From an uncultured Subdoligranulum sp. (lineage in GTDB: Bacteria > Bacillota > Clostridia > Oscillospirales > Ruminococcaceae), in the NCBI GenBank assembly GCA_904390925.1, contig CAJFMB010000091.1, positions 1 to 43,882 on the forward strand: 43,882 nucleotides of DNA, in the 5' to 3' direction. Shown piece after piece: positions 15,380 through 23,390 of the stretch. A program made the position numbers and the translations under genes. The notes beneath the pieces were generated by a model. That model was not told the origin of the DNA. It saw only the letters and a list, made by a program, of their open reading frames with translations, and made no database searches. The stretch's first letter is position 1. Each line of letters opens with the position of its first letter.

Positions 15380-16798
15380 TCAATAGCGGGCATACAAAAA
15401 TCCGCCGTCCGAGAAAAACTTCCCCATCAGGAGGAAAGCAAAGATGGCGCACTCATAGATGCACCAGCGGACCGGCAACGGGCAGGCCGCAATCCGATCC
15501 CGCAGATGGATGCCGCACTCATGCAGAACATCCACCAAGATCAGCAGGGCTACACCTGCCAGAAGAAGCAACAAATCCAAACGGCTGCTCAACCCCAACT
15601 CCCAGTACTTGGAAAACACATCCATACCGGGGGTGGTGAACAGATACCGGAAATAGGTTACCGCATCGGTCAGACTGTCTGCCCGGAAAATGGTGAAGGT
15701 AAAAACAAATACGGCAAAAGTTCCGAGGATTCCCAGGATACGTGCCGGAAATTGAGTGATCCGTTTGCGCCAGGGAAGATGATTTTCCACCGCCTGGATT
15801 ACGCCATGCAACCCGCCCCAGACAAGGTAAGTCCAGTTTGCACCATGCCACAAACCGCTGGCCAGGAAGGTGACGATCAGGTTGCCGTCACGCCGCACCG
15901 TTCCCCGGCGGTTCCCACCCAGGGGAATATAGACATAGTCACGAAACCATTGGGACAGACTGATATGCCAGCGGCTCCAAAGTTCCTTGACCGTGGCGGC
16001 AAGGAACGGCTGACGGAAATTCTCCGGCAGTTGCAAGCCCAAAATTTCAGCTGCACCCAGCACAATGTCTGTGTAGGCGGAAAAATCCGCGTAAAGCTGA
16101 AAAGAGAACATAACTGTGCCAAACAGAAGCTGGGAACTGTCATAAAGTTCCGGCGAAGAAAAAGCCGCAGATACCACCACGGCAGCACGTTCTGCAATGG
16201 CATATTTTTTGAAATATCCCCAGACCATGCGCATGGAACCGCGCCACAGCCGGTGGGAATCAAAGTGCGACGGGACCTCCAATTGGGGCATCCAGGTCCC
16301 ATAGCGAAGGAAGGGGCCCTGCGTGATGGAAAAGAAAAGTGACGAAAAGCACAGCACGCGAGCATAAACAGGTTCCGGTGCGATATTGCCGCGATAGACA
16401 TCTGTCAGATAGCCGATCAGTTGCAGCGTGAAATAAGCCAGTCCAAGCGGCTGCAGCAGTCCCTGCCCGTCCCAGAGATTCCAATGAAACAGCTGATTTG
16501 CCGTGCCCGCAAACATTGCATAATACTTCAATGTCAGCAGTGGTGCCAGGGAAACCAGAACGCCGAGAAGAACCCACCGTTTGGCATGGCTGTTTCCCGG
16601 AGTGGCGTGTTTTGCCGCCTGCCACACCACAGCCGAAACTACGAGGATGAGGATCAGGCCAAAGACATTGTCCGACAGGTAAAACACCAGGCTGGCCGCC
16701 AGCAAGAGCATCCAGCGTCGTGAAGGATGCATTGAAAACCACAGCGGGATCAGTACCGCCAGAAAAAGCAGAAATCCCAGAGAATTGATGGAAATCAT
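15380..16798 (-). CDS. MBOAT family O-acyltransferase (DltB/AlgI-like), cassette 1
   Basis: Polytopic membrane-bound O-acyltransferase, 472 residues with about ten to twelve hydrophobic segments. Proteins of this DltB/AlgI/PatA branch pass an acyl group across the membrane onto an extracellular polymer. The conserved WSRWHISLSQWFRDYVYIPLGG block is at 274-295 with His278, and the catalytic-type histidine is His318 in GLWHGANW. The LQLIGYLTDVYRG region near 126-137 also fits. It is the last gene of the minus cassette, 30 bases after the SGNH gene. Donor and acceptor are unknown. The neighbouring FkbH-like enzyme suggests an unusual acyl group, which is inference. A second MBOAT of similar design lies at 21965-23374. 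Confidence 0.93.
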   Translation of the reverse strand: MISINSLGFLLFLAVLIPLWFSMHPSRRWMLLLAASLVFYLSDNVFGLILILVVSAVVWQAAKHATPGNSHAKRWVLLGVLVSLAPLLTLKYYAMFAGTANQLFHWNLWDGQGLLQPLGLAYFTLQLIGYLTDVYRGNIAPEPVYARVLCFSSLFFSITQGPFLRYGTWMPQLEVPSHFDSHRLWRGSMRMVWGYFKKYAIAERAAVVVSAAFSSPELYDSSQLLFGTVMFSFQLYADFSAYTDIVLGAAEILGLQLPENFRQPFLAATVKELWSRWHISLSQWFRDYVYIPLGGNRRGTVRRDGNLIVTFLASGLWHGANWTYLVWGGLHGVIQAVENHLPWRKRITQFPARILGILGTFAVFVFTFTIFRADSLTDAVTYFRYLFTTPGMDVFSKYWELGLSSRLDLLLLLAGVALLILVDVLHECGIHLRDRIAACPLPVRWCIYECAIFAFLLMGKFFSDGGFLYARY

Positions 16799-16828
16799 AA
16801 ACCGTCCTTTTTATCCAGCGAAACCGGA

Positions 16829-17929
16829 TCAATCCATAGCGTAGGTCCCGTCGGGAGCCTGCTGCAATTTCTCGGCCAGTGTCTCGAAAAAATAGCCGCT
16901 GACATCCTGTCCGCTTTTCTCTGCCTGAACGACCTCGCAAAAGGCTTTGGTGAACTTTTCTGCCCCCTGACCATTCAAATGGTGGGCGTCCGAAAAATCC
17001 TCAAATCCCAGTGGAAGAAGTTCCGTATCACGGAACAGGGTAAAATCCCAATACTCGAGATTGTTTTCCTCTGCAAACTGCCGCAGGGCATCCACGTAGG
17101 CCTGGTAATGATCTGTATGGTCTGCAAAGGCATTGGGCAACGGGGCCGTCACAAGAACCAGTTCGACATCATTCTCGCGGCACAAGGCTGTAATCCGATT
17201 CAGATTCTGCCAACCGAATTCTGACAACGGCGCCTCTGCATCAAGGCTCATCACAGCGCCGAATCCGTATGGCGGTGTCCCCTCGGTATAAACAAATCCA
17301 TTGCCGCGGTATTCCTCCCCTTCCTCCGGATAGGTCACATAGGAATAATCGGTAATGTCGTAACCACCGGTCAGTTTCTCCACCCAAAGATCCGGCAGAT
17401 CCTCCGGGCTGACAATGCTGTGGCGGGCCGGAAAAATCAGATCCAGGAATGCTGCCGGGCCACCCATCTCCCACAGGTAGGCGTACCGGTTCCAGGAAAA
17501 CGGCCTCATATAATCTGTCAAAAGATAACATGCCAACGGCACATCGCTGGAGGCAGACTGATTGTATCCGGTAAAAAAGGTTTCCAGATACACCGTATCC
17601 AGATCATTGTACTGCAATGCTTCCCGCAACAGATAATAGGAGCCGTCCGGCAACTGCTGAGAGGAACCGGCGTTGAAGCTGTGCACCCCCAGGGTTTCAT
17701 TCACCAGGTCGGGGTCAAAACTGCGGTAGCAGTGGGACGACCCCAGAAACAGCGTATCAATCTGTCCTTCCTGTGCGTAGAACTCCCCCAGCATATACCG
17801 GGTATAGGCGTGAATGTCATCCACCAGAAAAAAATTGAGTCCCAGGCATAAAACCGCTGTCAGCGCTGCAAATACCAGAACGCCCGCAATGCGGCGTATC
17901 CAGCAAATGCGCGGTGAAGCAGATTTCAT
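16829..17929 (-). CDS. SGNH/DltD-like membrane-anchored hydrolase-type protein
   Basis: A 366-residue protein with one N-terminal transmembrane anchor (IAGVLVFAALTAVLCLGLNFF, about 14-34) and an extracytoplasmic SGNH-like domain. The motif LFLGSSHCYRSFDP (60-73) is the block I equivalent, with Ser64 or Ser65 as the likely nucleophile. FNAGSSQQLPDGSYYLLREAL and LETFFTGYN are conserved in DltD-like partners of MBOAT enzymes. DAHHLNGQGAEKF near 314-326 supplies the Asp-x-x-His end of the triad. It lies between the FkbH-like gene and the MBOAT gene in one transcription unit. By analogy with DltD and AlgX it should help transfer the acyl group to the polymer outside. Substrate not known. Confidence 0.82.
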   Translation of the reverse strand: MKSASPRICWIRRIAGVLVFAALTAVLCLGLNFFLVDDIHAYTRYMLGEFYAQEGQIDTLFLGSSHCYRSFDPDLVNETLGVHSFNAGSSQQLPDGSYYLLREALQYNDLDTVYLETFFTGYNQSASSDVPLACYLLTDYMRPFSWNRYAYLWEMGGPAAFLDLIFPARHSIVSPEDLPDLWVEKLTGGYDITDYSYVTYPEEGEEYRGNGFVYTEGTPPYGFGAVMSLDAEAPLSEFGWQNLNRITALCRENDVELVLVTAPLPNAFADHTDHYQAYVDALRQFAEENNLEYWDFTLFRDTELLPLGFEDFSDAHHLNGQGAEKFTKAFCEVVQAEKSGQDVSGYFFETLAEKLQQAPDGTYAMD

Positions 17930-17956
17930 GCCGGGACTCCTTTCCCAAATTGTGTT

Positions 17957-19744
17957 TTATCGCTCAATCGCCATGGGCGGCTGCTTGAAACTGTACGCCT
18001 GCACATCCAGCGTCCAGGTTGTGTTGCCTTCGGCATCCTCAGCAGTTTTGGTATATCCCATTCCGCCGTAGAATTCCTTGACCATGGCATTTTTTGCCGT
18101 GGGATAATAATATCCCACAATCGTTTTGACGCCGCGTTTCACAGCGTCCTGGACCAGGCAATCCATCATGGCATCTTCCATGCCGCGCTTCAAGACACGG
18201 CAGCTCATCAGCCACAACCGCAGATACAGGGTATCTCCCTGCTGCTCACCAGCAACAACAGTGACAACGCCGTTGTCGCCAAACTTGTCCACCAATTTGC
18301 CGTACAAGCAAAGCCAATTGGGGTTTTCTGCCATGGCGCGGATGTCATCTTCCGAACAACGCAAGGTTGTCAGATTGAACTGGTTGGATTTGTTGGTCAG
18401 CTGCGCGATGCGCTGGATATAGATGTTTTCAAATCCGCGTATCGTCGCGTGCATATCCAGACTGCGCAGATAGGCGTCGTAATCGGCAAAGGACGCCTCC
18501 GCCTGACGCCGTTGTGCATTGGCATGGTAAAGTTCGGTCTTTTTCAAATCCTCCCCCGAAAGGGTGGTCACTTCAAAATAGCCCTCATGGTCCAGCGTCT
18601 TGATATAATTCTCTGCACCATCCAGTGGCGGAGTGGCAACTCCTGGCAGCTGCGCGGCCACAATGGCACGCTCTGCCGGGTTATCGTCAGCAAAGACAAA
18701 ACTGTCCACACCCAGGGAAAGTTCATCCGCAATGGCTTTCAGGTTCAGATCCTTGTTCTCCCAGTTGGCATGAATTGACACAAAGTCATCCGGCCGCAAA
18801 ATCCCGTCCGGATGGTTCAAGCCGGCCAGGGCATTGGCTTCATCGTTTTTGGAATCCACAGCCAGAATGACACCGATTGATTTCAACGCTTTGCAATAGC
18901 TCTGGAACTCGGCATATACCTGACCTTCAGGCACTTCGGGACCAATAGCAATGCCATCCACGCCGTCGTCTCCGATCACGCCACCCCAGAGTGTATTGTC
19001 CAGGTCCAGCACCAGGGCCTTCTTGTTTTTCCCGTAGATAGCCTTGATGATGCTGGCAATGCTGTTTGCCAGGGAAGGGATGGCATCCAGGCACATGGCA
19101 TATTTGTACATGTGCCAATAGAAGGCATCTCCCCAGGCAGTCAGGCCGTAATCGGCAGAGAGATAGTCAATGTCATTGATGTAGAAGTCCTCCTGCTGGG
19201 CAGCATACTGATAAAACAGCTGGTTCAGCCGGCTGATAAAGTTGCTGCGCCCATGGGGATCATAGATATCCCGGTTCCCCATCAACCGGTAGTTGGGCCG
19301 GTCGAAATTGTTCTGAATGATCGGACAATGAAATTTCTGCGACAGCTTCTGCCACATGGTCAGAAAATGCTGATACTGGGCATCCAGCATGGAATCAATC
19401 TCGTCCGCCGACGACTGGGTTGTGGGGAAATCAGTGATGTTGCGCCAGGTTGTATGGATGTAAATAATATCCGGATGAAATGCATCCAGTTCCGGCGTAC
19501 CGAACATGGCATCCTGCCAGTACTGAGCATATTCCGACTGGTAGAATTCTGCTTCAATTCCATACTGGAGCAGAAACAATCCCAGCTGATCCGCCACCTC
19601 ATTGGTGGTGGAGCCTCCCAGAATCGCGACCTTTTTTTTCAGCGGATGGGGATTCTGGGCAAGAAGTTCCCGCCGGATGCGGCGCTTCTTGCGCAAAAGC
19701 TGTTCGGTATCCAACGGGTACTGAAAACAATCCATCACAGACAT
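17957..19744 (-). CDS. FkbH-like HAD-IIIC phosphatase with GNAT-like C-terminus
   Basis: Cytoplasmic protein of 595 residues from the chosen ATG. FkbH proteins dephosphorylate 1,3-bisphosphoglycerate and load a glyceryl unit on a carrier protein in polyketide pathways. The N-terminal part (about 40-230) is SGNH-like (KVAILGGSTTNEVADQL). The central HAD domain has LVLDLDNTLWGGVIGDDG, with the DxDxT motif near 245-250. The C-terminal part (about 420-590) resembles an acetyltransferase fold. The ATG follows GAGGAGG by five bases, better than the upstream in-frame start. The gene lies between a TSCPD gene and an SGNH-MBOAT pair. No acyl carrier protein or ketosynthase is nearby, so a role in supplying a group for envelope acylation is inferred. 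Confidence 0.85.
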   Translation of the reverse strand: MSVMDCFQYPLDTEQLLRKKRRIRRELLAQNPHPLKKKVAILGGSTTNEVADQLGLFLLQYGIEAEFYQSEYAQYWQDAMFGTPELDAFHPDIIYIHTTWRNITDFPTTQSSADEIDSMLDAQYQHFLTMWQKLSQKFHCPIIQNNFDRPNYRLMGNRDIYDPHGRSNFISRLNQLFYQYAAQQEDFYINDIDYLSADYGLTAWGDAFYWHMYKYAMCLDAIPSLANSIASIIKAIYGKNKKALVLDLDNTLWGGVIGDDGVDGIAIGPEVPEGQVYAEFQSYCKALKSIGVILAVDSKNDEANALAGLNHPDGILRPDDFVSIHANWENKDLNLKAIADELSLGVDSFVFADDNPAERAIVAAQLPGVATPPLDGAENYIKTLDHEGYFEVTTLSGEDLKKTELYHANAQRRQAEASFADYDAYLRSLDMHATIRGFENIYIQRIAQLTNKSNQFNLTTLRCSEDDIRAMAENPNWLCLYGKLVDKFGDNGVVTVVAGEQQGDTLYLRLWLMSCRVLKRGMEDAMMDCLVQDAVKRGVKTIVGYYYPTAKNAMVKEFYGGMGYTKTAEDAEGNTTWTLDVQAYSFKQPPMAIER

Positions 19745-19776
19745 GGCGGCCTCCTCGTGCAATCAGGACAACAGAA

Positions 19777-20034
19777 TTACTGCATCTGGTCGAGCGCTTC
19801 CTGCAATGCCTTCGAGATCTGATCCGGGCAGGAAGTGGGACGGCGTCCGCAGGTAGTACCTGCCATACGGGCAATGGCATCTTCCGCCTTCATGCCGACC
19901 AGCAGCTGGCTGATGCCCTTCAGGTTGCCGTTGCAGCCACCAAGAACCTCGATGCGCTGAATGGTATGGTCGTTATTGAGCTCCACAGTGGTCTGAATCG
20001 AGCAGGTTCCCTGATTCTTGCGAGTGTATTCCAT
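19777..20034 (-). CDS. TSCPD domain protein (TIGR03905-type)
   Basis: An 85-residue protein made of a single TSCPD domain, named after the motif seen here as TSCPDQISKAL near residues 67-77. This domain also occurs at the C-terminus of some vitamin B12-dependent ribonucleotide reductases. Stand-alone forms like this are common in Clostridia and have no known function. Cysteines at CNGNLKG and TTCGRRPTSCPD could bind metal. AGGAG lies about nine bases before the ATG. The gene is 32 bases upstream of the FkbH-like gene and about 116 bases after the PHP gene. The family is recognised. The job is not. Confidence 0.85.
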   Translation of the reverse strand: MEYTRKNQGTCSIQTTVELNNDHTIQRIEVLGGCNGNLKGISQLLVGMKAEDAIARMAGTTCGRRPTSCPDQISKALQEALDQMQ

Positions 20035-20150
20035 GGTATTGTTCTCCTTTTATTTCGTTCTAAATTTAATATGATATCGGCAGACAGCTTTCAGAAAGAG
20101 TCCGCTGCTGCCGGTGAAAAGTTCCCGTCACAATGGATGGAAACTTTACA

Positions 20151-21008
20151 TCAGTATTTCCCCGATTTGCGCTTTTTGGCCAGCTGCTCAATGCGCTGAA
20201 TCTGGTCGTCCGCAGTGGTGCAGGCACCCACTGGCCGGGGAGTATTGGTATTCATACCGTGATAATCACTGCCACCGGTCACAATCAGATGATATTTTTC
20301 TGCCAGCTGCCGCAACTCGGCCTTGTCCTGCTCAGTGTTGCGGGGATGTTCGATTTCCACGCCATCCAGCCGTCCTGCTGCGATCAGCTCCCTTGCCAGT
20401 TCCATGCTGTGGTAGACACTGGGATGAGCAAGCACCACCACACCGCGACAGTCACGAATCAGCTCAAGAATCGTATCGACGGATTCATAACGCGGTGTGT
20501 GCAGAATTTTCCCGCGTACAGGGCGCAGGGCAAACAAAGAACGGTACACAGTATTGTACATCCCGTCTGCCAGTCCGTACTGCCAAAGGACCCGCATGAC
20601 ATGTGCCTTGTACAGGGTACCACTGTCCCGGGCAAATTCCAGCGCTTCTTCTGTCCTGAACTGCGGGCAAAGCTCCTCCAGTTCACGGCAGCTCTGCAAA
20701 ACGCTGTCCTTGCGGCGCTGCGCCATCAGGTCCGAGTACTCTGCCAAAGCTGCACAGTCATCCGGCCAGTAGCACAAAAGGTGTACCCGGTGAGATCGCT
20801 GATAATCATAGGCCGTTAATTCGGTGGCCGGGATCAGATGAACCCCGTCCATAACCGGATTGGCATAGGCAAAACGGACACTGCGAATGGAATCATGGTC
20901 CGAAACTGCCAGATGGTCCAGTCCATCGCATTTGGCCAGGAACGGAAGTTTGGCCGCCGGTGTGGACCCGTCGGAAAATGTGGAATGCGTGTGCAGATCA
21001 CCAGCCAA
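20151..21008 (-). CDS. PHP domain phosphoesterase
   Basis: Metal-dependent phosphoesterase of the PHP family, related to YciV/RNase AM and the PolC PHP domain. From the chosen TTG it has 285 residues. It opens MAGDLHTHSTFSDGS with the metal ligands His6 and His8. LAVSDHDSIRSV follows near 30-40, then GVVVLAHPSVYH near 190-200 and VTGGSDYHGMN near 250-260, all four PHP motifs. The TTG start is preferred because AAGGAGG lies eight bases upstream. The ATG thirty bases earlier has no ribosome binding site and would sit about eleven bases from the predicted transcription start. The likely substrate is a nucleotide or oligonucleotide phosphate. Confidence 0.9.
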   Translation of the reverse strand: MAGDLHTHSTFSDGSTPAAKLPFLAKCDGLDHLAVSDHDSIRSVRFAYANPVMDGVHLIPATELTAYDYQRSHRVHLLCYWPDDCAALAEYSDLMAQRRKDSVLQSCRELEELCPQFRTEEALEFARDSGTLYKAHVMRVLWQYGLADGMYNTVYRSLFALRPVRGKILHTPRYESVDTILELIRDCRGVVVLAHPSVYHSMELARELIAAGRLDGVEIEHPRNTEQDKAELRQLAEKYHLIVTGGSDYHGMNTNTPRPVGACTTADDQIQRIEQLAKKRKSGKY

Positions 21009-21055
21009 ATGGCCCACCTCCTTGGTCAGACTTTCCATATCAGGATAATCGACTT

Positions 21056-21084
21056 ATTATACACCTTTCTTTTGCATTTGAAAA
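21056..21084 (-). promoter_or_regulatory. sigma-A-like promoter of PHP-TSCPD-FkbH-SGNH-MBOAT unit
   Basis: On the minus strand TTTTCA (21079-21084), a 17-base spacer and a perfect TATAAT (21056-21061) precede the PHP gene. The predicted transcript would start near 21049 and give a leader of about 40 bases to the TTG start chosen for the PHP gene. Confidence 0.6.
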
Positions 21085-21140
21085 GAGGGATGAAAATTGT
21101 CACAGGAAAGGAACCGCTATGATTTTACACCTTACAGGGG

Positions 21141-21169
21141 TTGAAAAACAAGGGGCGATAGTGTATCCT
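21141..21169 (+). promoter_or_regulatory. sigma-A-like promoter of DUF4358-MBOAT-DHHW unit
   Basis: TTGAAA (21141-21146), a 17-base spacer and TATCCT (21164-21169) lie upstream of the DUF4358 gene. A second weaker set, TGGACA at 21235 with TAATAA at 21257, lies closer to the gene. The predicted leader from the first promoter contains the inverted repeat at 21210-21248. Confidence 0.5.
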
Positions 21170-21209
21170 ATACTTAATCTTTCTTAATTTTCACAGAAAG
21201 AATTTTGAT

Positions 21210-21248
21210 GTTCACCCACGTTGCCCTTATGTATGGACAGGGGTGAAC
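21210..21248 (+). repeat. inverted repeat GTTCACCC/GGGTGAAC before DUF4358 gene
   Basis: Perfect eight-base arms at 21210-21217 and 21241-21248 enclose 23 bases. The repeat lies between the two candidate promoters of the DUF4358 gene. It could be an operator with two half sites or a leader hairpin. No regulator can be named. Confidence 0.5.
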
Positions 21249-21286
21249 TCTCACATAATAAAGGAAAACTTTCGGAGGTACTTCCC

Positions 21287-21853
21287 ATGAAAAAACTGAT
21301 CGGTGTGGTCTGCGCTCTCTCGCTGTGTGCCGCACTTCTGGCTGGCTGTAACAGTGATTCTTCTGCCCCTTCCTCTTCCACTTCTCAGGATACGTCTGTT
21401 TCGCAGCCGGCAGACGAGAGCAGTTCCGAAACTTCCGGCGCGGCTGACACTGCCGACACCGAAAAAATTGCTTCTGCTGTCTCTGCCATCGAGGCTGTCA
21501 ATGCAATTCCCAATCCGCGGACCATTGACGATTTTGCAGTGGAAAACGACATGGGTCTGTCTTTGGATGACTTGATTGCCTATCAGGGAGATGTCACCAA
21601 CAATCAATCCGACTGTGCACTGGTCTTTGTCGCTCAGGTCAAGGACGGCGCCATGGATACCGTCAAAGGTGCGCTGGAAGCATATCGCGATTCCATGACC
21701 AGTTCCCTGTATGTGGATGAGGCCGCCAAGGTTGCAAAGGCTGAGGATGCACGCATTGTCACCAGTGGCAACTTTGTGGTGATGGTCGTCGCCAGTGTCG
21801 ATGGTCCGGACTATGCGGATATCGATACTGCCATTAGCAGTGCTTTGGGTTGA
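21287..21853 (+). CDS. DUF4358 lipoprotein
   Basis: Predicted secreted lipoprotein of 188 residues. The signal peptide MKKLIGVVCALSLCAALLAGC ends in a lipobox with Cys21. A Ser/Thr/Asp/Glu-rich linker follows (about 22-65), then a DUF4358 domain (about 70-188) that includes LVFVAQVKDGAMDTVKGALEAYRDSM and a late GNFVVMVVASVDGPD strand. The ATG has GGAGG eight bases upstream. Longer in-frame readings are discarded because they bury the signal peptide. DUF4358 proteins are often found beside MBOAT and DHHW genes in Clostridia, as here. The function is unknown, but location outside the membrane is clear. Confidence 0.9.
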   Translation: MKKLIGVVCALSLCAALLAGCNSDSSAPSSSTSQDTSVSQPADESSSETSGAADTADTEKIASAVSAIEAVNAIPNPRTIDDFAVENDMGLSLDDLIAYQGDVTNNQSDCALVFVAQVKDGAMDTVKGALEAYRDSMTSSLYVDEAAKVAKAEDARIVTSGNFVVMVVASVDGPDYADIDTAISSALG

Positions 21854-21901
21854 TCGCATCACATCGCAAATAGAATGGAACGCAGCTGCCGAATGCGGCT
21901 G

Positions 21902-21950
21902 CCTGCCGGCAGGCCGCTACCCGCTTTTGGGTAACGGCCTGTTATTTCGT
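21902..21950 (+). terminator. palindrome and hairpin between DUF4358 and MBOAT genes
   Basis: A 12-base perfect palindrome CCTGCCGGCAGG (21902-21913) is followed by a stem pairing GGCCGCTACCC with GGGTAACGGCC around GCTTTT. After it comes only a weak T-rich tail (GTTATTTCG). It may be a partial terminator or an mRNA stabiliser that sets the ratio of lipoprotein to MBOAT. The next gene's ribosome binding site starts right after it. Confidence 0.5.
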
Positions 21951-21964
21951 GAGGAGGTTATGCC

Positions 21965-23374
21965 GTGGATTCGCAGGGCTTGGTGTTTAACAGCGTCTCT
22001 TTCCTTTTCTGCTTTTTGCCTGCTGCACTGCTGCTTTACTATATTGTGCCCGGACGGGTGAAAAATGCGGTGCTTCTGCTGGAGAGCATTGTATTCTATT
22101 GCTGGGGTGGCGTACGGTTTCTTCCCCTGATAATGATTCTGGTGGCAGTAAACTATCTGTTTGGGCTGCTATTGCCCAGATTACGCGGTAAGGCCATGCG
22201 CAGGATCTGCCTGATTGTTCCTGTTGTGGTCAGCGCGGCGGCACTGGTATTCTTCAAGTATACCAACTTTCTGATTGATACCATCAACCAGATCGCGTCG
22301 GCAAATCTTTCTGAACTGGATTTTCTGGATCTGCTCCCGCTGGGCATCAGTTATTATGTGTTCAAGCTGATCAGCTATATGGCGGATGTCTACACCGGAA
22401 AGACAGAGCCTGAACGCAATCCTGTTACGTTTGCTGCGTATGTCCTGCTTTTCCCGCAGATCATGATTGGCCCCATTGTCAAATATCGTGATCTGGCTCC
22501 GGCTTTGCATACCTACAAAAAGCGGTACACACTCGATCAGATTCAGGCCGGTGCGGAAATGTTTGTCTTTGGACTTGCCAAAAAAGTCCTTCTGGCAGAC
22601 TCCATTGGCGCGCTCTGGACGGATTTGCTCGCAACGGATATCGGCCTTGCAAATGTTTCCACGCCGCTTGCCTGGATGGGAATCATTGCTTATTCCCTGC
22701 AGCTGTACTTTGACTTTGCGGGATATTCCGAGATGAGCAACGGCCTGAGCAAAATGATGGGGTTTGATTGTCCGGTCAACTTTGATCTGCCTTACATCTC
22801 TACCAGCATCACAGAATTCTGGCGTCGGTGGCACATTTCCCTTTCCTCCTGGTTCCGTGACTACGTATATATTCCTCTGGGCGGAAACCGCCTGGGGCTG
22901 CCAAGACAACTGCTCAACATGCTGGTTGTATGGGCCCTGACCGGAATCTGGCATGGCGCCAACTGGAATTTTATCTGTTGGGGACTTTACTATTTTGTGC
23001 TGCTGACCATTGAAAAGACATTCCTGTTAAAGTATCTGAAAAAGGGTCATATCTGGCCACGCATCTATACACTGTTTTTTGTGGTTCTTGGGTGGGGCAT
23101 TTTTACTGCCAACCTTCCGGGAGCGCCGCTGCCGCTTTTGATGCGCAAGCTGTTTGTTCCCAGCGGTGGAATTTCGCCGGTGTACTATCTGCGCAACTAC
23201 GGCGTACTTCTGATTTTGGGAGCGGTCTGCTCCACTGCCCTGCCGGGTAAAGTATGGCAATGGGCCCAAAAGCATACGGTTGTTCGCTTGATCCTTGTCG
23301 GTGTCACGATGCTGCTGTCGGTTGCCTTTGTTGTGGCATCCACTAATAATACACCGCTCTACGCCAATTTCTGA
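21965..23374 (+). CDS. MBOAT family O-acyltransferase (DltB/AlgI-like), cassette 2
   Basis: Second membrane-bound O-acyltransferase, 469 residues, with about eleven hydrophobic segments. The start is GTG with GAGGAGG seven bases upstream, giving MDSQGLVFNSVSFLFCFLPA, the usual N-terminus of AlgI-like proteins. The block WRRWHISLSSWFRDYVYIPLGGNRLG has His290, and GIWHGANW has the catalytic-type His330. Downstream by 16 bases is the DHHW gene, the expected extracytoplasmic partner. It differs from the cassette 1 MBOAT throughout except in the motif blocks, so the two are old paralogues and not a recent duplication. The acceptor polymer is unknown. Confidence 0.94.
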   Translation: MDSQGLVFNSVSFLFCFLPAALLLYYIVPGRVKNAVLLLESIVFYCWGGVRFLPLIMILVAVNYLFGLLLPRLRGKAMRRICLIVPVVVSAAALVFFKYTNFLIDTINQIASANLSELDFLDLLPLGISYYVFKLISYMADVYTGKTEPERNPVTFAAYVLLFPQIMIGPIVKYRDLAPALHTYKKRYTLDQIQAGAEMFVFGLAKKVLLADSIGALWTDLLATDIGLANVSTPLAWMGIIAYSLQLYFDFAGYSEMSNGLSKMMGFDCPVNFDLPYISTSITEFWRRWHISLSSWFRDYVYIPLGGNRLGLPRQLLNMLVVWALTGIWHGANWNFICWGLYYFVLLTIEKTFLLKYLKKGHIWPRIYTLFFVVLGWGIFTANLPGAPLPLLMRKLFVPSGGISPVYYLRNYGVLLILGAVCSTALPGKVWQWAQKHTVVRLILVGVTMLLSVAFVVASTNNTPLYANF

Positions 23375-23390
23375 AAGGAGGCTCCGGATC

